A program made the translations under genes and the position numbers. This document shows, in pieces, positions 17,958-27,117 of a stretch of DNA of 64,000 nucleotides. Origin of the DNA: Parvibaculum sp. (lineage in GTDB: Bacteria > Pseudomonadota > Alphaproteobacteria > Parvibaculales > Parvibaculaceae); assembly GCA_017642695.1 (NCBI GenBank), contig JAEPQD010000001.1:1683701-1747700 (forward strand), given 5' to 3'. A model generated the notes under the pieces. That model did not search any database, was not told where the DNA came from, and worked only from the letters and a program-made list of their open reading frames with translations. The stretch's first letter is position 1, and every line of letters begins with the position of its first letter.

Positions 17958-19174
17958 CGCGGCGTTTCGCCTGTGTAGCGTGCCCGGGGACGGATCATCA
18001 GCCCTGTCCGGTACTGCTCCATCGCGTGGCCGATCCAGCCCGCGGTGCGGCCGAGCACGAACATGCTGAGCCCCGCACCGCGCGGCAGGTGCAGCACCGC
18101 GCCGACGGTCGCGATGGCGAAGTCGATATTGGGCTTGAGGCCGCCCGCTTCCGCCATCACGCCGACAATCCGCTGCGCGCGCAGGAAATTGGCGTCGTCG
18201 CCGTACTTTTCGCCGACCATCGCGAGGAGCGCGGCGGCGCGCGGATCGCCGTCCGGATAAAGCGGATGCCCGAAGCCCGGCACCGGATCGTTGTCCTTAA
18301 GTCGTTGAACCACTGCATCTTCCACGTCCTGCCGGTTCGACATGTCGAGCAGCAAACCCTCGACGCGGCCCGACAATCCGCCATGACGCGGACCCTGGGC
18401 GGCGCAGATGCCTGCCTGGACCGCGCCGTAGAGCGTCGCACCCGTGCCCGCGACGCAGCGCACCGTGAAGGCGGAAGCGTTGAGCTCGTGATCGGCGGAG
18501 AGGACAAGCGCGGCGCGGATAAGCTCGGAAGCAGGCTTCTCGCCTTGCGTCAGCGCGCGGGTCAGCACCTCGTGAACCGGCTTGTCGCTTGGCGTTTCGC
18601 CCGCGATGACGGCGGCGACATAGCGGAGCAGGCGCGCACCCGTGGCGGCGAGGCCGCGATCCGTCATGTTGTAGACGGCGGCATCCTCAAGTGCAGCCTG
18701 CGGGAGGAGCGAGAGGCAGCGCTCGATGCGGGGCACGCGGGCAAGCGAGGCGGCGAGTGCCGCGAGACGCTCGGACGGGCGGAAAACCGCGTCCTTGGTG
18801 AAAGGCTGGACGTCCCGGCAGCCCCAGAGCAGGGCGGCGGCCTGTTCGAGGCTCGAATTGCGGGCAAGCGCCGTCGCGTCCGAGCCGCGATAGTGGAGGC
18901 GGCCATCGGCGATGAGGGTGATGGCGGAATCGAGCACCGGCTGGCCGAAGGAGAGCGTGCCCGGCGCGCCGCCAACCTCCTGATTTTCCTGCGATCTTCG
19001 CCGCTTGAGGGCGCGCACATCCTCCGCCCGGTAGCGCTTGGCGCGGCTGTCCGGAACGGGCTCGGAGCGGATCAGGTCGCGGCTCACATAGGCGTAGAGG
19101 GTGGGGAGCGAGATGCCGAGCTCCGCCGCCGCCTCGCGGGCGGAGAGGTAGAGGCCCTCCGGGGTTTCGGCCAT
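17954..19174 (-). CDS. HTH domain-citrate synthase fusion protein
   Basis: About 406 residues. Residues 6-70 (LSAREAAAELGISLPTLYAY, then RAKRYRAEDVRALKRR) form a MerR/excisionase-type winged helix-turn-helix. The rest is a citrate synthase fold with both catalytic histidine regions (GPRHGGLSG and PGFGHPLYPDGDPRA), the Asp in PNIDFAIAT and the terminal RPRARYTGE arginine. The usual GHRVY reads GHPLY, a change next to the second His. It is divergent from a second citrate synthase-family gene and the space between carries a perfect 13-bp inverted repeat. It may bind that site and act as an enzyme-regulator. Whether it makes citrate, methylcitrate or only senses metabolites is not known. Confidence 0.88.
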   Translation of the reverse strand: MAETPEGLYLSAREAAAELGISLPTLYAYVSRDLIRSEPVPDSRAKRYRAEDVRALKRRRSQENQEVGGAPGTLSFGQPVLDSAITLIADGRLHYRGSDATALARNSSLEQAAALLWGCRDVQPFTKDAVFRPSERLAALAASLARVPRIERCLSLLPQAALEDAAVYNMTDRGLAATGARLLRYVAAVIAGETPSDKPVHEVLTRALTQGEKPASELIRAALVLSADHELNASAFTVRCVAGTGATLYGAVQAGICAAQGPRHGGLSGRVEGLLLDMSNRQDVEDAVVQRLKDNDPVPGFGHPLYPDGDPRAAALLAMVGEKYGDDANFLRAQRIVGVMAEAGGLKPNIDFAIATVGAVLHLPRGAGLSMFVLGRTAGWIGHAMEQYRTGLMIRPRARYTGETPR

Positions 19175-19189
19175 GACGCGCTCCTTTTT

Positions 19190-19233
19190 ATACATTGATT
19201 ATCTTAATCAAGATTGACCGATAATCAATGTAT
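19190..19233. promoter_or_regulatory. Shared operator of the divergent citrate synthase genes
   Basis: ATACATTGATTAT (19190-19202) and ATAATCAATGTAT (19221-19233) are a perfect 13-bp inverted repeat separated by 18 bases. A second dyad, TTGATTA-TCT-TAATCAA (19195-19211), overlaps the left arm. The element starts 16 bases upstream of the fusion-gene ATG and 112 bases before the other gene. Its symmetry and position suggest binding by the HTH domain of the fusion protein. Confidence 0.7.
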
Positions 19234-19345
19234 CTCCAGCTTGAAGGGCAACGGAGCCCGCCACGACGCGCGGGCAGGACCGGAGGCGAGCCGCCAAGCT
19301 GTTGATCCGGCTTGCCTTTCGGACACGGAGCAAAGGAGAGACGAG

Positions 19346-20497
19346 ATGGCCGAGAACGTGACGCTGAAGAGCGAGACGCCCAGGGTGAGCGCCAGCGGCC
19401 TCGACAATGTGGTGGCGGCGGAGACGGCGCTGAGCCATGTGGACGGCGAGGCCGGCCGCCTGATTGTGGCGGGCTACGACGTCGAAGAGCTTGTAAAGGC
19501 TTACGATTTCGAGGGCGCGGCGGCCGCGCTCTGGACCGCGGCGGGGCTCGAGCCGGCGCCTTCCGAGGTGGAGGTGAAGAGGGCGCTCGGACGCGCCCGC
19601 GAGGCGGCCTTCGCGCTTGTCCCCGGGTTACTGTCACTGAACTGTCATGAAAACGTCACAGAAGGACTCCGCACGGGCCTCTCGATGCTCGCGGACGATG
19701 CTGGAAATGAGAACGGCACGGGAGATATCCCCGCCCATATCCGCGCGCTGGGCGCGGCGGCCGTCTTCACCGCGGCGCTGGTGAGGGCCGGGGACAGGAA
19801 ATCCCCGGTCGCGCCGGATGCGGGTGCGGGCCATGCAGAGGATTTCCTCCGTATGCTGAGGGATGAGGCGCCCTCCGCCGCCGAGGTGAAGGCCTTGAAC
19901 GCCTACATGGTGACGGTGGCCGACCACGGCATGAATGCCTCGACCTTCACGGCCCGCGTCATCGCGTCCACAAGGGCGGGGACGATCTCGGCGGTCGTCG
20001 GTGCGCTCTGCGCCCTCAAGGGCCCGCTTCATGGCGGCGCGCCCGGGCCCGTGCTCGACATGCTGGACGAGATCGGCACGAGCGGGAATGTCGAGCCCTG
20101 GCTCCAGAAGGAAATCGCGGACGGTGCGCGGCTGATGGGCTTCGGCCACCGCGTCTACCGGGTGCGCGACCCCCGGGCCGACGTCTTCAACAGGGCGGTG
20201 ACGATCCTCACCAACGGCAATGCGCGTGTGCGCTTCGCGCGTGAGGTGGAGCTGGCGGCGCTGAAGGCGCTCCGCGCGACGAAGCCCGGCCACCGCATCG
20301 ACACCAACATGGAATACTACACGGCGGTGCTGCTCGAGGCGCTGGGCATTCCGCGCGACGCGGTGACGAGCGTCTTCGCTATGGCGCGGATCGCGGGATG
20401 GACCGCGCATGTGATGGAACAGGAGCGCGTCGGACGGCTGATCCGCCCGCAGTCCCGCTATGTCGGGCACTGGCCGGAGGATGAGGCGGCGGCGTGA
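19346..20497 (+). CDS. Citrate synthase family protein with Glu at the catalytic Asp position
   Basis: About 383 residues. The family blocks are present: VADHGMNASTFTARV, the first catalytic His in LKGPLHGGAPG, the second in GFGHRVYRVRDPRA, and the C-terminal IRPQSRYVG. In the third catalytic block, normally N-[VM]-D-F/Y, the sequence is TNMEYYTAVLLEALG, so Glu (about residue 323, codon at 20312) replaces the Asp that abstracts the acetyl-CoA proton. Start at 19346 follows AAGGAGAG. It is divergent from the HTH-citrate synthase fusion. The pair might form a mixed complex or make a product other than citrate; neither is shown by sequence. Confidence 0.88.
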   Translation: MAENVTLKSETPRVSASGLDNVVAAETALSHVDGEAGRLIVAGYDVEELVKAYDFEGAAAALWTAAGLEPAPSEVEVKRALGRAREAAFALVPGLLSLNCHENVTEGLRTGLSMLADDAGNENGTGDIPAHIRALGAAAVFTAALVRAGDRKSPVAPDAGAGHAEDFLRMLRDEAPSAAEVKALNAYMVTVADHGMNASTFTARVIASTRAGTISAVVGALCALKGPLHGGAPGPVLDMLDEIGTSGNVEPWLQKEIADGARLMGFGHRVYRVRDPRADVFNRAVTILTNGNARVRFAREVELAALKALRATKPGHRIDTNMEYYTAVLLEALGIPRDAVTSVFAMARIAGWTAHVMEQERVGRLIRPQSRYVGHWPEDEAAA

Positions 20498-20526
20498 GAT
20501 TGTTCGTAAGCAGATGATTATGGATC

Positions 20527-20691
20527 ACCCTCCCCCTGTGGGAGGGTCGGAAAATTGAGCGAAGTGAAATTTTCCGGGGAGGGGTAGGCCGTAAAACGGG
20601 ACGGCAAGTCAATAGCCGATAGCGGAGAACCCCTCCCCAAAATTCGCTTCGCTGGCGCTCGCAAATTTTGACCCTCCCACAGGGGGAGGGT
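20527..20691. repeat. 165-bp intergenic inverted-repeat element
   Basis: The outer arms ACCCTCCCCCTGTGGGAG... (20527-20548) and their exact 22-base complement (20670-20691) enclose imperfectly complementary inner arms (AAAATT...GGGGAGGGG against CCCCTCCCC...AATTTT). The whole can fold into one long hairpin. A partial relative (AACCCTCCCCCTGCGG) lies near 23567. This is the look of a non-coding MITE-like or REP-like intergenic element; it may also end the citrate synthase transcript. Confidence 0.85.
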
Positions 20692-20710
20692 GGGAAGAAT
20701 GGAAAGTTTC

Positions 20711-21748
20711 ATGTCCGACCTCATCCGCAAGGACTTCGCGCGGCAGGCGCTGGCCTGCGAACTGCTCGGCTCGCCTTTCACGGGGCGGGTCTGCCGTCTT
20801 CTCGGCGAGCGGCTCGGCGACACGTCGCGCTTCGGCGCGCGTGTGCTCGGCTGGGAGGGCAACCCGCAGGCGGATGCGCTGCCGCTCCGCGCGGCGGGCG
20901 GGTTCCATGCGCTGAAGCGGCAGGGCGACGCAGCGCTCGCCGCAGCCTATCCGCCGAAGGAGGTGGACAATGACGCGCTGTGGGCGGCGCTCGATGCGGC
21001 GATCGCGGCGCACGACGATTTCCTGCACGGCTTCCTCGACAGCGCGCCGCAGACCAACGAGGTCTCGCGCTCGAACGCGATCCTGGGTGCGGCGCTTCAC
21101 GTGGCGAAGCGCACGGGCCTGCCGCTCGCGATCCGCGAGATCGGCTCGAGCGCGGGCCTCAATCTCGGCTTCGACGCTTATCGTTATGAACTTGGGAGCG
21201 CGAAGTGGGGCGAGCCCACGAGCCCGGTGATGATCGAGGCGGAATGGCAGGGTGCCTCGCCGCCGCTCGATGCGAAGCTCGAAATTGCGTCGCGCAAGGG
21301 CTGCGACCTCAACCCGCTCGACGCGGGCAGGCAGGCGGACCGCGAAAGGATGCTCTCCTATATCTGGCCGGACCAGACGGCGCGGCTTGCGCGGATCGGC
21401 GCGGCGCTCGACATGGCGGCGCGTTCCGGCCGCGCGGTCGAGAAGGCGGATGCCGCCGAATGGGTCGAGCGCGAGTTCGGAGGCGCAGGGGTCAAGGGAG
21501 AGACCCGCGTGCTGATGCACACCATCGTCTGGCAATACCTGCCGCAGTCCGTGAAGGCGCGTATCGAGGCGGCGATGGAGCGGGCGGCAGCAGGCGCGAC
21601 GCGCGAGGTGCCGCTTGCCTGGATCGGCGTCGAGGCGGACGCGAAGGACGCGGCGTCGGCGAGCGTGCGCTTACGTCTCTGGCCGGACGGCACCGACGAG
21701 GAACTCGGCCGCGCGGATTTCCACGGACGGTGGACGCGGTGGGGGTGA
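20711..21748 (+). CDS. DUF2332 family protein
   Basis: About 345 residues, matching DUF2332 in length and blocks: FARQALACELLGSPFTGRV at the N-terminus, HDDFLHGFLDSAPQTNEVSR, and IREIGSSAGLNLGFDAYRY. That last block resembles the glycine-rich motif I of SAM-dependent methyltransferases, so a nucleotide- or SAM-binding role is possible but unproven. The start at 20711 (MSDLIRKD) is chosen; an ATG at 20699 is also open and would begin just after the inverted-repeat element. No functional partner is evident. Confidence 0.8.
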   Translation: MSDLIRKDFARQALACELLGSPFTGRVCRLLGERLGDTSRFGARVLGWEGNPQADALPLRAAGGFHALKRQGDAALAAAYPPKEVDNDALWAALDAAIAAHDDFLHGFLDSAPQTNEVSRSNAILGAALHVAKRTGLPLAIREIGSSAGLNLGFDAYRYELGSAKWGEPTSPVMIEAEWQGASPPLDAKLEIASRKGCDLNPLDAGRQADRERMLSYIWPDQTARLARIGAALDMAARSGRAVEKADAAEWVEREFGGAGVKGETRVLMHTIVWQYLPQSVKARIEAAMERAAAGATREVPLAWIGVEADAKDAASASVRLRLWPDGTDEELGRADFHGRWTRWG

Positions 21749-21787
21749 CACAGAGTTTGTGGTGAGTGAAGGAGCTTCGGCGGGAGA

Positions 21788-22555
21788 TTACACCTTCAGC
21801 CGGTAACCCGTCTTGAAGATATAGGCGATGGCGCCGGTGCAGAGGATGAGGAAGCCGAAGATCGCGGCGATGCTGAGTTCGACGCCGACATCGGACGAGC
21901 CGTAGAAGCTCCAGCGGAAGCCGCTGACCAGATAGACCACCGGATTGAACAGCGTCACCGTCTGCCAGAAGGGCGGCAGCATGGTGATCGAATAGAAGCT
22001 GCCGCCAAGAAAGGTGAGCGGCATGACGATCAGCATGGGCACGACCTGCAGCCGCTCGAAACTGTCCGCCCAGACGCCGAGCACGAAGCCGAACATGGAG
22101 AAGGTGAGCGCGGTGAGAACGAGGAAGAGCGCCATCCAGAACGGATGCTGGATCTCGTAATCGACGAAAAAGCGCGCGGTGATGAGGATGAGGATACCGA
22201 GAATGAGCGATTTCGTCGCCGCGGCACCGACATAGCCGATGACGGTTTCGACGCCGGAAATGGGCGCCGAGAGGATCTCGAAGATGGTGCCCGAATATTT
22301 CGGCATGTAGATGCCGAAGGAGGCATTGGAAATGCTCTCGGTGAGGAGCGAGAGCATGATGAGACCCGGAATGATGAAGGCGCCGTAGGAGATGCCGTCC
22401 ACTTCCTGGATGCGCGAGCCGATGGCCGCGCCGAAGACCACGAAATAGAGCGAGGTCGAGATGACCGGCGACGCGATGCTCTGCATCAGCGTCCTGAAGG
22501 TGCGCGCCATCTCGAAGGTGTAGATCGCGCGAATGGCGTGGACGTTGAGTGTCAT
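21788..22555 (-). CDS. ABC-2 type transporter permease
   Basis: A 255-residue membrane protein with about six helices and the ABC-2 arrangement of the exporter family: a cytosolic N-terminal helix, then [21 protein letters not shown] and [19 protein letters not shown]. It overlaps the preceding ATPase gene by ATGA, so the two form one exporter. Family members export drugs, polysaccharides or other compounds; the cargo is not indicated. Confidence 0.9.
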   Translation of the reverse strand: MTLNVHAIRAIYTFEMARTFRTLMQSIASPVISTSLYFVVFGAAIGSRIQEVDGISYGAFIIPGLIMLSLLTESISNASFGIYMPKYSGTIFEILSAPISGVETVIGYVGAAATKSLILGILILITARFFVDYEIQHPFWMALFLVLTALTFSMFGFVLGVWADSFERLQVVPMLIVMPLTFLGGSFYSITMLPPFWQTVTLFNPVVYLVSGFRWSFYGSSDVGVELSIAAIFGFLILCTGAIAYIFKTGYRLKV

Positions 22556-23487
22556 GTGCGCGACCTCACGAGACTGACGAAGATTTCCTCGAGCGAACTT
22601 TCATGCGTGCGGAGATCGCGGAAATCGATATCGAGATCGCCGAGCGTTTTCAGAAGTTCGGGAATACCGGATTCATCGGCCAGCGCGTCAAAGCTGTAGA
22701 TCAGCGTGTGGCCGTCCTCGGCCAGCTCGAGCGGGCGACCGGCAAGCGCCGCCGGCAGCGTTTCGAGCGGCGCGCGCAGGTGAACGGCAAGCTGCTTCTT
22801 GCCGAGTTTCTTCATCAGGCGGTTCTTTTCCTCCACGAGGATGATCTCGCCATGATTGATGACGCCGACGCGGTCGGCCATCTCCTCGGCTTCCTCGATG
22901 TAATGCGTGGTGAGGATGATGGTGACGCCGCTCTCGCGCAGCTTGCGCACCATTTCCCACATGTCGCGGCGCAGCTCGACATCGACGCCCGCGGTCGGCT
23001 CGTCGAGGAAGAGGATCTTCGGCTCGTGGGAAAGCGCCTTGGCGATCATCACGCGGCGCTTCATACCGCCCGAGAGCTCCATCACGCGGTTGTCGCGCTT
23101 GTCCCAGAGCGAGAGGTCGCGAAGCACCTTTTCGATATGCGCCGGATCGGGCGCCTTGCCGAACAGGCCGCGGCTGAACTTCACCGTGTCGATCACGCTT
23201 TCGAAATGCTCGACGGTGAGTTCCTGCGGCACGAGGCCGATGATCGAGCGCGCGGCGCGGAAGTCGCGGAGAATGTCGTGACCCTCGACGCGGACCGTGC
23301 CGCCGCCCGGATTGACGATGCCGCAGACGATGCTGATGAGCGTCGTCTTGCCGGCGCCGTTGGGGCCCAGCAGCGCGAAGATTTCACCGGGACGGATTTC
23401 GAGGTCGACATTCTTCAGCGCCTGGAAGCCGTCGGGATAGGTTTTCGAGAGGCCTCTGACCTCGATGGCGGGGACGGGTGCATGCAT
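22552..23487 (-). CDS. ABC transporter ATP-binding protein (exporter type)
   Basis: A 311-residue ATPase with Walker [10 protein letters not shown], signature [15 protein letters not shown], Walker [13 protein letters not shown] and the switch His in [13 protein letters not shown]-terminal extension of about 80 residues follows, as in DrrA/NodI-type subunits of ABC-2 exporters. It is the first gene of a two-gene operon with the permease. Two adjacent ATG codons (23487, 23483 frame-distinct) occur; the first is in frame. Confidence 0.93.
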   Translation of the reverse strand: MHAPVPAIEVRGLSKTYPDGFQALKNVDLEIRPGEIFALLGPNGAGKTTLISIVCGIVNPGGGTVRVEGHDILRDFRAARSIIGLVPQELTVEHFESVIDTVKFSRGLFGKAPDPAHIEKVLRDLSLWDKRDNRVMELSGGMKRRVMIAKALSHEPKILFLDEPTAGVDVELRRDMWEMVRKLRESGVTIILTTHYIEEAEEMADRVGVINHGEIILVEEKNRLMKKLGKKQLAVHLRAPLETLPAALAGRPLELAEDGHTLIYSFDALADESGIPELLKTLGDLDIDFRDLRTHESSLEEIFVSLVRSRT

Positions 23488-23601
23488 GGGCGGGAAACTA
23501 AACTATTCGGTTAAGTTTTCAAGGGGGTGCAGGATCAGGCGGATATGGGGCCGATCACGGCAATTTTAACCCTCCCCCTGCGGCAGCGCGATGAATCCTT
23601 C

Positions 23602-24045
23602 TCACGAACACGGCGGATTGTCGGAGAAGGTCTTGTGGGCGAGGGCAAAGGGCTCGCCGTCGAGAAGCTCGGGATGCCAGTCGCCGGTGCGGACGATGCT
23701 GCGGGCGAGCTGGTCGAAGCTGCGCGGCCCGCTGAAGTTGAGGCAGGCATAAGGGTCGTCGCCCGCGGGCGCATAGACACCCTTGCCGTCATGATCGTTG
23801 TGCAGATGGCGCAGCGATTCGAAATAGCCGGAGAGATATTGCCGGCAATAGCGCGCCTTTGCGGGCGTCGGCGGCACGGGGTTCAGCGCATGTTCGGCGA
23901 GCACCGAACAGGCAGTGTGAAGATCGCGGCCCGTTTCGATGCGTACCCGCGCCTCGGCGGCCGATGGAACCGCCGATGTGAGGCACAAAATTAACATTAC
24001 CGGGAACAAATGGCCCCCGGCGCGGGAAACATGCCTGCTTCGCAT
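23602..24045 (-). CDS. Rap1a/Tai-like exported protein
   Basis: About 147 residues with an N-terminal signal peptide (HLFPVMLILCLTSAVPSAAEA). The mature part has paired cysteines and the pattern LHTACSVL...YCRQYLSGYFESL...ACLNFSG...SFDQLARSIVRTG, which I recognise as the Rap1a/Tai family. Its founding members are immunity proteins for type VI secretion effectors, but many members sit away from secretion genes and are of unknown function, as here. The start at 24045 (MRSRHVSR) is divergent from the next gene with 74 bases between. Confidence 0.65.
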   Translation of the reverse strand: MRSRHVSRAGGHLFPVMLILCLTSAVPSAAEARVRIETGRDLHTACSVLAEHALNPVPPTPAKARYCRQYLSGYFESLRHLHNDHDGKGVYAPAGDDPYACLNFSGPRSFDQLARSIVRTGDWHPELLDGEPFALAHKTFSDNPPCS

Positions 24046-24119
24046 TGCGGTCTCTCCTCCCTCTCCGTAACAATGGACCATCGCAACGGGGTTCGGGAAG
24101 CCCGTTCGGGGGCCGGGTC

Positions 24120-25268
24120 ATGAAATCGCGCATCCTCATCTATGGCGTCGACAGCTTCATGGGCGCGCTCGCCTCGCGCGCGGCCATGCGCGGACGCATT
24201 GCGCATGTGGCGGCAGGCCGCAACATCGCGGGCGTCGCGCAACACGCCGCCGCGCTGGCGAAGGAAACCGGAGACACCTTCGCGGAACCCCGTACCTTCA
24301 CGCTGGGCGACAAGACGCGCATCGCGTCACAGCTCGACGATGTCGGCGTGGTGGTGAATTGCATGCCGCTCGAGGGCACGGACATGCTGGCGCTGCTCGA
24401 TGCCTGTCTCGACTCGGAAACCCATTACATCGATCTGACGAGCGAACGGGCACAGGTGGCGGCGCTCGTCGCGCATGACGAGCTGGCGAAACGCGCGAAG
24501 ACCATGGTGATGGCGGGCGCGGGCTTCGATTATGCGGCGGTCGATGCGGTCGCCGAACGGCTCGCGCAGATATTGCGCGGCGCGCGCGCGATCACGATCG
24601 CGGTGAAGCGCGGACCGCCGACGATTGCCGAAGCGAAGCGGCTGGTCGCGGCGCTCGGAGCCGAAGGCGAGACGGTCAAGAACGGACAATTCGTGCCCGC
24701 GAGGGCGGGAGAACGGACGCTCGAGATCGATTTCGGCGACGGGCCGGAAGTGGCACATCTCGCGCCCTGGCGCGGCGAGATGACGGGCGCGCGCCACCGT
24801 GGCACCTATTCAACGATGGAGAGCTACGAGGTGTTGCCGGAGCGCGCCGTGCGCGTGCTCGAAAAGGGCAAGCTCGGGGCAAAGCTCTTCGCGCGCGGCT
24901 GGGGGGTGAAGCGGCTCGAGCGGAAGCTCTCCAGGGGGCGGCTCTCGCCGACGGCGGCGGACCTGAAGAACGGCCGAGCGGCTGTCTGGGGCGAGGCGCG
25001 CTCGCCCGACGGCGGCACGGTTCGCGCGCGGCTCGAAACGCCGCAGGCGCATCTCTATTCGGCGGAAGCTGCCATCCTGCTCGCGCGCCGCACGCTGCAG
25101 GGCGCCGCGAAGCCCGGCTTCCAGCTTCCCTTTGCGGTGGCGGGCGCGGCGCTGATCGAGGAAATCCCCGGTACGCACTGGCGCGAGATCGCGGACCCCG
25201 AAGAGGACCTCGAAGCGGAACCCGCGCCGGCGCTCGCGCTCGGCCGGGCGGAACCGGAACGCGCCTAG
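24120..25268 (+). CDS. Saccharopine dehydrogenase-like NADP-binding protein
   Basis: A 382-residue protein with an N-terminal Rossmann domain (ILIYGVDSFMGALASRAAMRG) and DVGVVVNCMPLEG, typical of the saccharopine dehydrogenase/trans-acting enoyl reductase group. Members reduce C=C or C=N bonds in varied pathways, and many are uncharacterised. The ATG at 24120 (MKSRILIYG) is chosen over an in-frame upstream start that would overlap the divergent gene's promoter. It ends in a 4-bp convergent overlap with the next minus-strand gene. Confidence 0.82.
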   Translation: MKSRILIYGVDSFMGALASRAAMRGRIAHVAAGRNIAGVAQHAAALAKETGDTFAEPRTFTLGDKTRIASQLDDVGVVVNCMPLEGTDMLALLDACLDSETHYIDLTSERAQVAALVAHDELAKRAKTMVMAGAGFDYAAVDAVAERLAQILRGARAITIAVKRGPPTIAEAKRLVAALGAEGETVKNGQFVPARAGERTLEIDFGDGPEVAHLAPWRGEMTGARHRGTYSTMESYEVLPERAVRVLEKGKLGAKLFARGWGVKRLERKLSRGRLSPTAADLKNGRAAVWGEARSPDGGTVRARLETPQAHLYSAEAAILLARRTLQGAAKPGFQLPFAVAGAALIEEIPGTHWREIADPEEDLEAEPAPALALGRAEPERA

Positions 25269-25534
25269 TTCCGTTCGGACGAGGTCCAGCGGTCCCAGAG
25301 CGATTCCGTGCATTCGCGCGCCGACATCTGGCTCGTCACGAGGCGCATGGAACTTTCCATGCTTGCGGGAACGTCGTCCGGGTCGTTGCCGACGAGTTCG
25401 GCGAGCGGCCCGTAGGCCTCATGCGCCATGTCCTTCGCCAGCATGCGGCAGGGATCGACCTCGCCGTAATAGACGACGGGCAGGCCGATGCCGACGATGA
25501 GGACGAGAAGGATCAGTCCGAGGATGGCGCGCAT
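25265..25534 (-). CDS. Small single-pass membrane or exported protein, unknown
   Basis: An 89-residue protein beginning with a hydrophobic helix (RAILGLILLVLIVGIGLPVVY), then a polar domain with two cysteines (VDPCRML and ARECTES). The helix is probably an uncleaved anchor with the rest in the periplasm; the cysteines could pair there. I do not recognise a family. It follows the lipoprotein gene on the same strand by 15 bases, so the two are probably one operon. Confidence 0.65.
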   Translation of the reverse strand: MRAILGLILLVLIVGIGLPVVYYGEVDPCRMLAKDMAHEAYGPLAELVGNDPDDVPASMESSMRLVTSQMSARECTESLWDRWTSSERN

Positions 25535-25549
25535 GGGTTTTCCTGATTG

Positions 25550-25855
25550 TTACTGCGGCCCGACGCCGCGATTGCTCGTGTCGGGCATGCCCATCGAACC
25601 GCCGCCGTCGCGGATCCTGCAGGCTGAATAGCCGGCCTTCCAGCCGGCGCGATAGGCCTCGTTCGACTTGAAGGCTTCCTCGTTCCGCGTGATCGTCGTG
25701 GGGTCGCCCGGAACCTGGGAGGTGGCGCTCCAGCAGCCGTCGGAATGCCCCGCCTTGTAGTTCGGATCGTCCGCATGTTCGCTCCGCCCGAGGCCGCAGC
25801 CCGCAAGCAGGGCCAGCAGAAAAAGCAGGACAGGCGGGCGAAGGGAACGCGGCAT
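25550..25855 (-). CDS. Small lipoprotein, unknown
   Basis: About 101 residues. The signal LRPPVLLFLLALLAGCGLG contains a clear lipobox (LLAGC), so the mature protein would be lipid-anchored at a Cys near residue 20. The mature part has two more cysteines (DGCWSAT and YSACRIR) and the recurring AGHSDGC/AGWKAGY patterns. I do not recognise a family. The start at 25855 (MPRSLRPP) is chosen because it places the signal correctly. Likely co-transcribed with the small membrane protein downstream. Confidence 0.7.
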   Translation of the reverse strand: MPRSLRPPVLLFLLALLAGCGLGRSEHADDPNYKAGHSDGCWSATSQVPGDPTTITRNEEAFKSNEAYRAGWKAGYSACRIRDGGGSMGMPDTSNRGVGPQ

Positions 25856-26022
25856 GGAACTTTCGTGTCCGGTCGGAGCGACAAGGGAGCCATGAGGATA
25901 GGGCCGCGCCCCGTGAACCGCAAACCCGCTCACATGCTTTACGCCGCGTTAACGCCGGAATGGTCTGATGGCCGAAAGGCAGAGTGACCGGCGATCCCGC
26001 CGGCGCGAGAGGAATTTGGGCG

Positions 26023-27114
26023 ATGGCGATGGAGGATTACGGCATGGAACCCGCCGATGCGGGTCCGCGCGAGACGGAAGGGGCGCTCCGGCGCCTCGCC
26101 GATGTCGCGCTGCTGCCCGGATCGCTGACCTCGCCGCAGGAACGGTCGATCCTCGACAGCGTGCTGGCCTATGCGGTCACGCGGCTCGACGCGACGATGC
26201 GGCTGCGGCTCGCCGAGCGGCTGGCGCCGCAGGCGGATGCGCCCCGCGAACTGGCGCTGGCGCTGGCGCTTGACGAGATCGAGATCGCAAGGCCGCTGCT
26301 GACGGAAGGCCTGCCGCTGAAGGATGGCGACCTCATCCAGATTGCGCGGGAGGGAAACGACGACCACCGCCTGCTCATCGCCGCGCGCAAGGGCCTGTCC
26401 AGCGCCGTCGCCGACATGCTGATCGAAGGCGGCGATGCCGCGCTGATCGAGACGCTGCTCGCGAACCGCACGGCGGATCTTTCCCATCGCGCGATCGAGA
26501 CACTGGTGCGGCGCAGCGCCGCCGAACCCGAATTCCAGGCCCCGCTGCTCGCGCGTGCCGAACTGAGCGTCCGGCTCGCGCAGCTCATGTTCTGGTGGGT
26601 GCCGCCTTCGATGCGGCTCGAAATCCTGAACCGCTTCACGGTGGAACGCCGCCATATCCACAGCGCGATGGAAGACATGCTCGACGGCCGTCTTGCCGAT
26701 ACCGCGCTCGACATCGCGCTCTCGGTGGTGCGGCGTCCGCGTGCCATCGACAAGCGCCGCCTCGCGCACATGCTGGGCAATGGTCCGACGGCCCATACAG
26801 AGGAACTGACGGTTGGCCTTGCCAGGGAAGCGAATATCCGTCCGGAAACGATGTTCCGTATCCTGAAGGATCACGGCGGCGAACCGCTTGCCGTCTTCGC
26901 CAAGGCCGTGGGCATGAACCGCAAGGAATTCGGCGACCTGATCGTCGCGGCGGTCGACATGCGCAAGGGCGTCGGACTTCCGGCCAAGGCCGACCTCGAA
27001 CGGATCGGCGAACTCTTCGACACGATTTCGACCGACCGCGCCGACCTCGCCCTTCATTGCTGGGATACGGGGCTCGCGAACGAGGTGCTGGCAAACGGCA
27101 GCGGCGACGACTGA
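26023..27114 (+). CDS. DUF2336 family protein
   Basis: About 363 residues, almost entirely alpha-helical in pattern with repeated leucine-rich blocks (LAERLAPQADAPRELALALA, LLTEGLPLKDGDLIQIA). This is the DUF2336 family common in Alphaproteobacteria, whose members are helical-repeat proteins of unknown function, sometimes near signalling or motility genes. The ATG at 26023 follows AGAGGA by 9 bases; a GTG at 25984 is an alternative. No membrane segment or signal is present. Confidence 0.82.
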   Translation: MAMEDYGMEPADAGPRETEGALRRLADVALLPGSLTSPQERSILDSVLAYAVTRLDATMRLRLAERLAPQADAPRELALALALDEIEIARPLLTEGLPLKDGDLIQIAREGNDDHRLLIAARKGLSSAVADMLIEGGDAALIETLLANRTADLSHRAIETLVRRSAAEPEFQAPLLARAELSVRLAQLMFWWVPPSMRLEILNRFTVERRHIHSAMEDMLDGRLADTALDIALSVVRRPRAIDKRRLAHMLGNGPTAHTEELTVGLAREANIRPETMFRILKDHGGEPLAVFAKAVGMNRKEFGDLIVAAVDMRKGVGLPAKADLERIGELFDTISTDRADLALHCWDTGLANEVLANGSGDD

Positions 27115-27117
27115 CGC

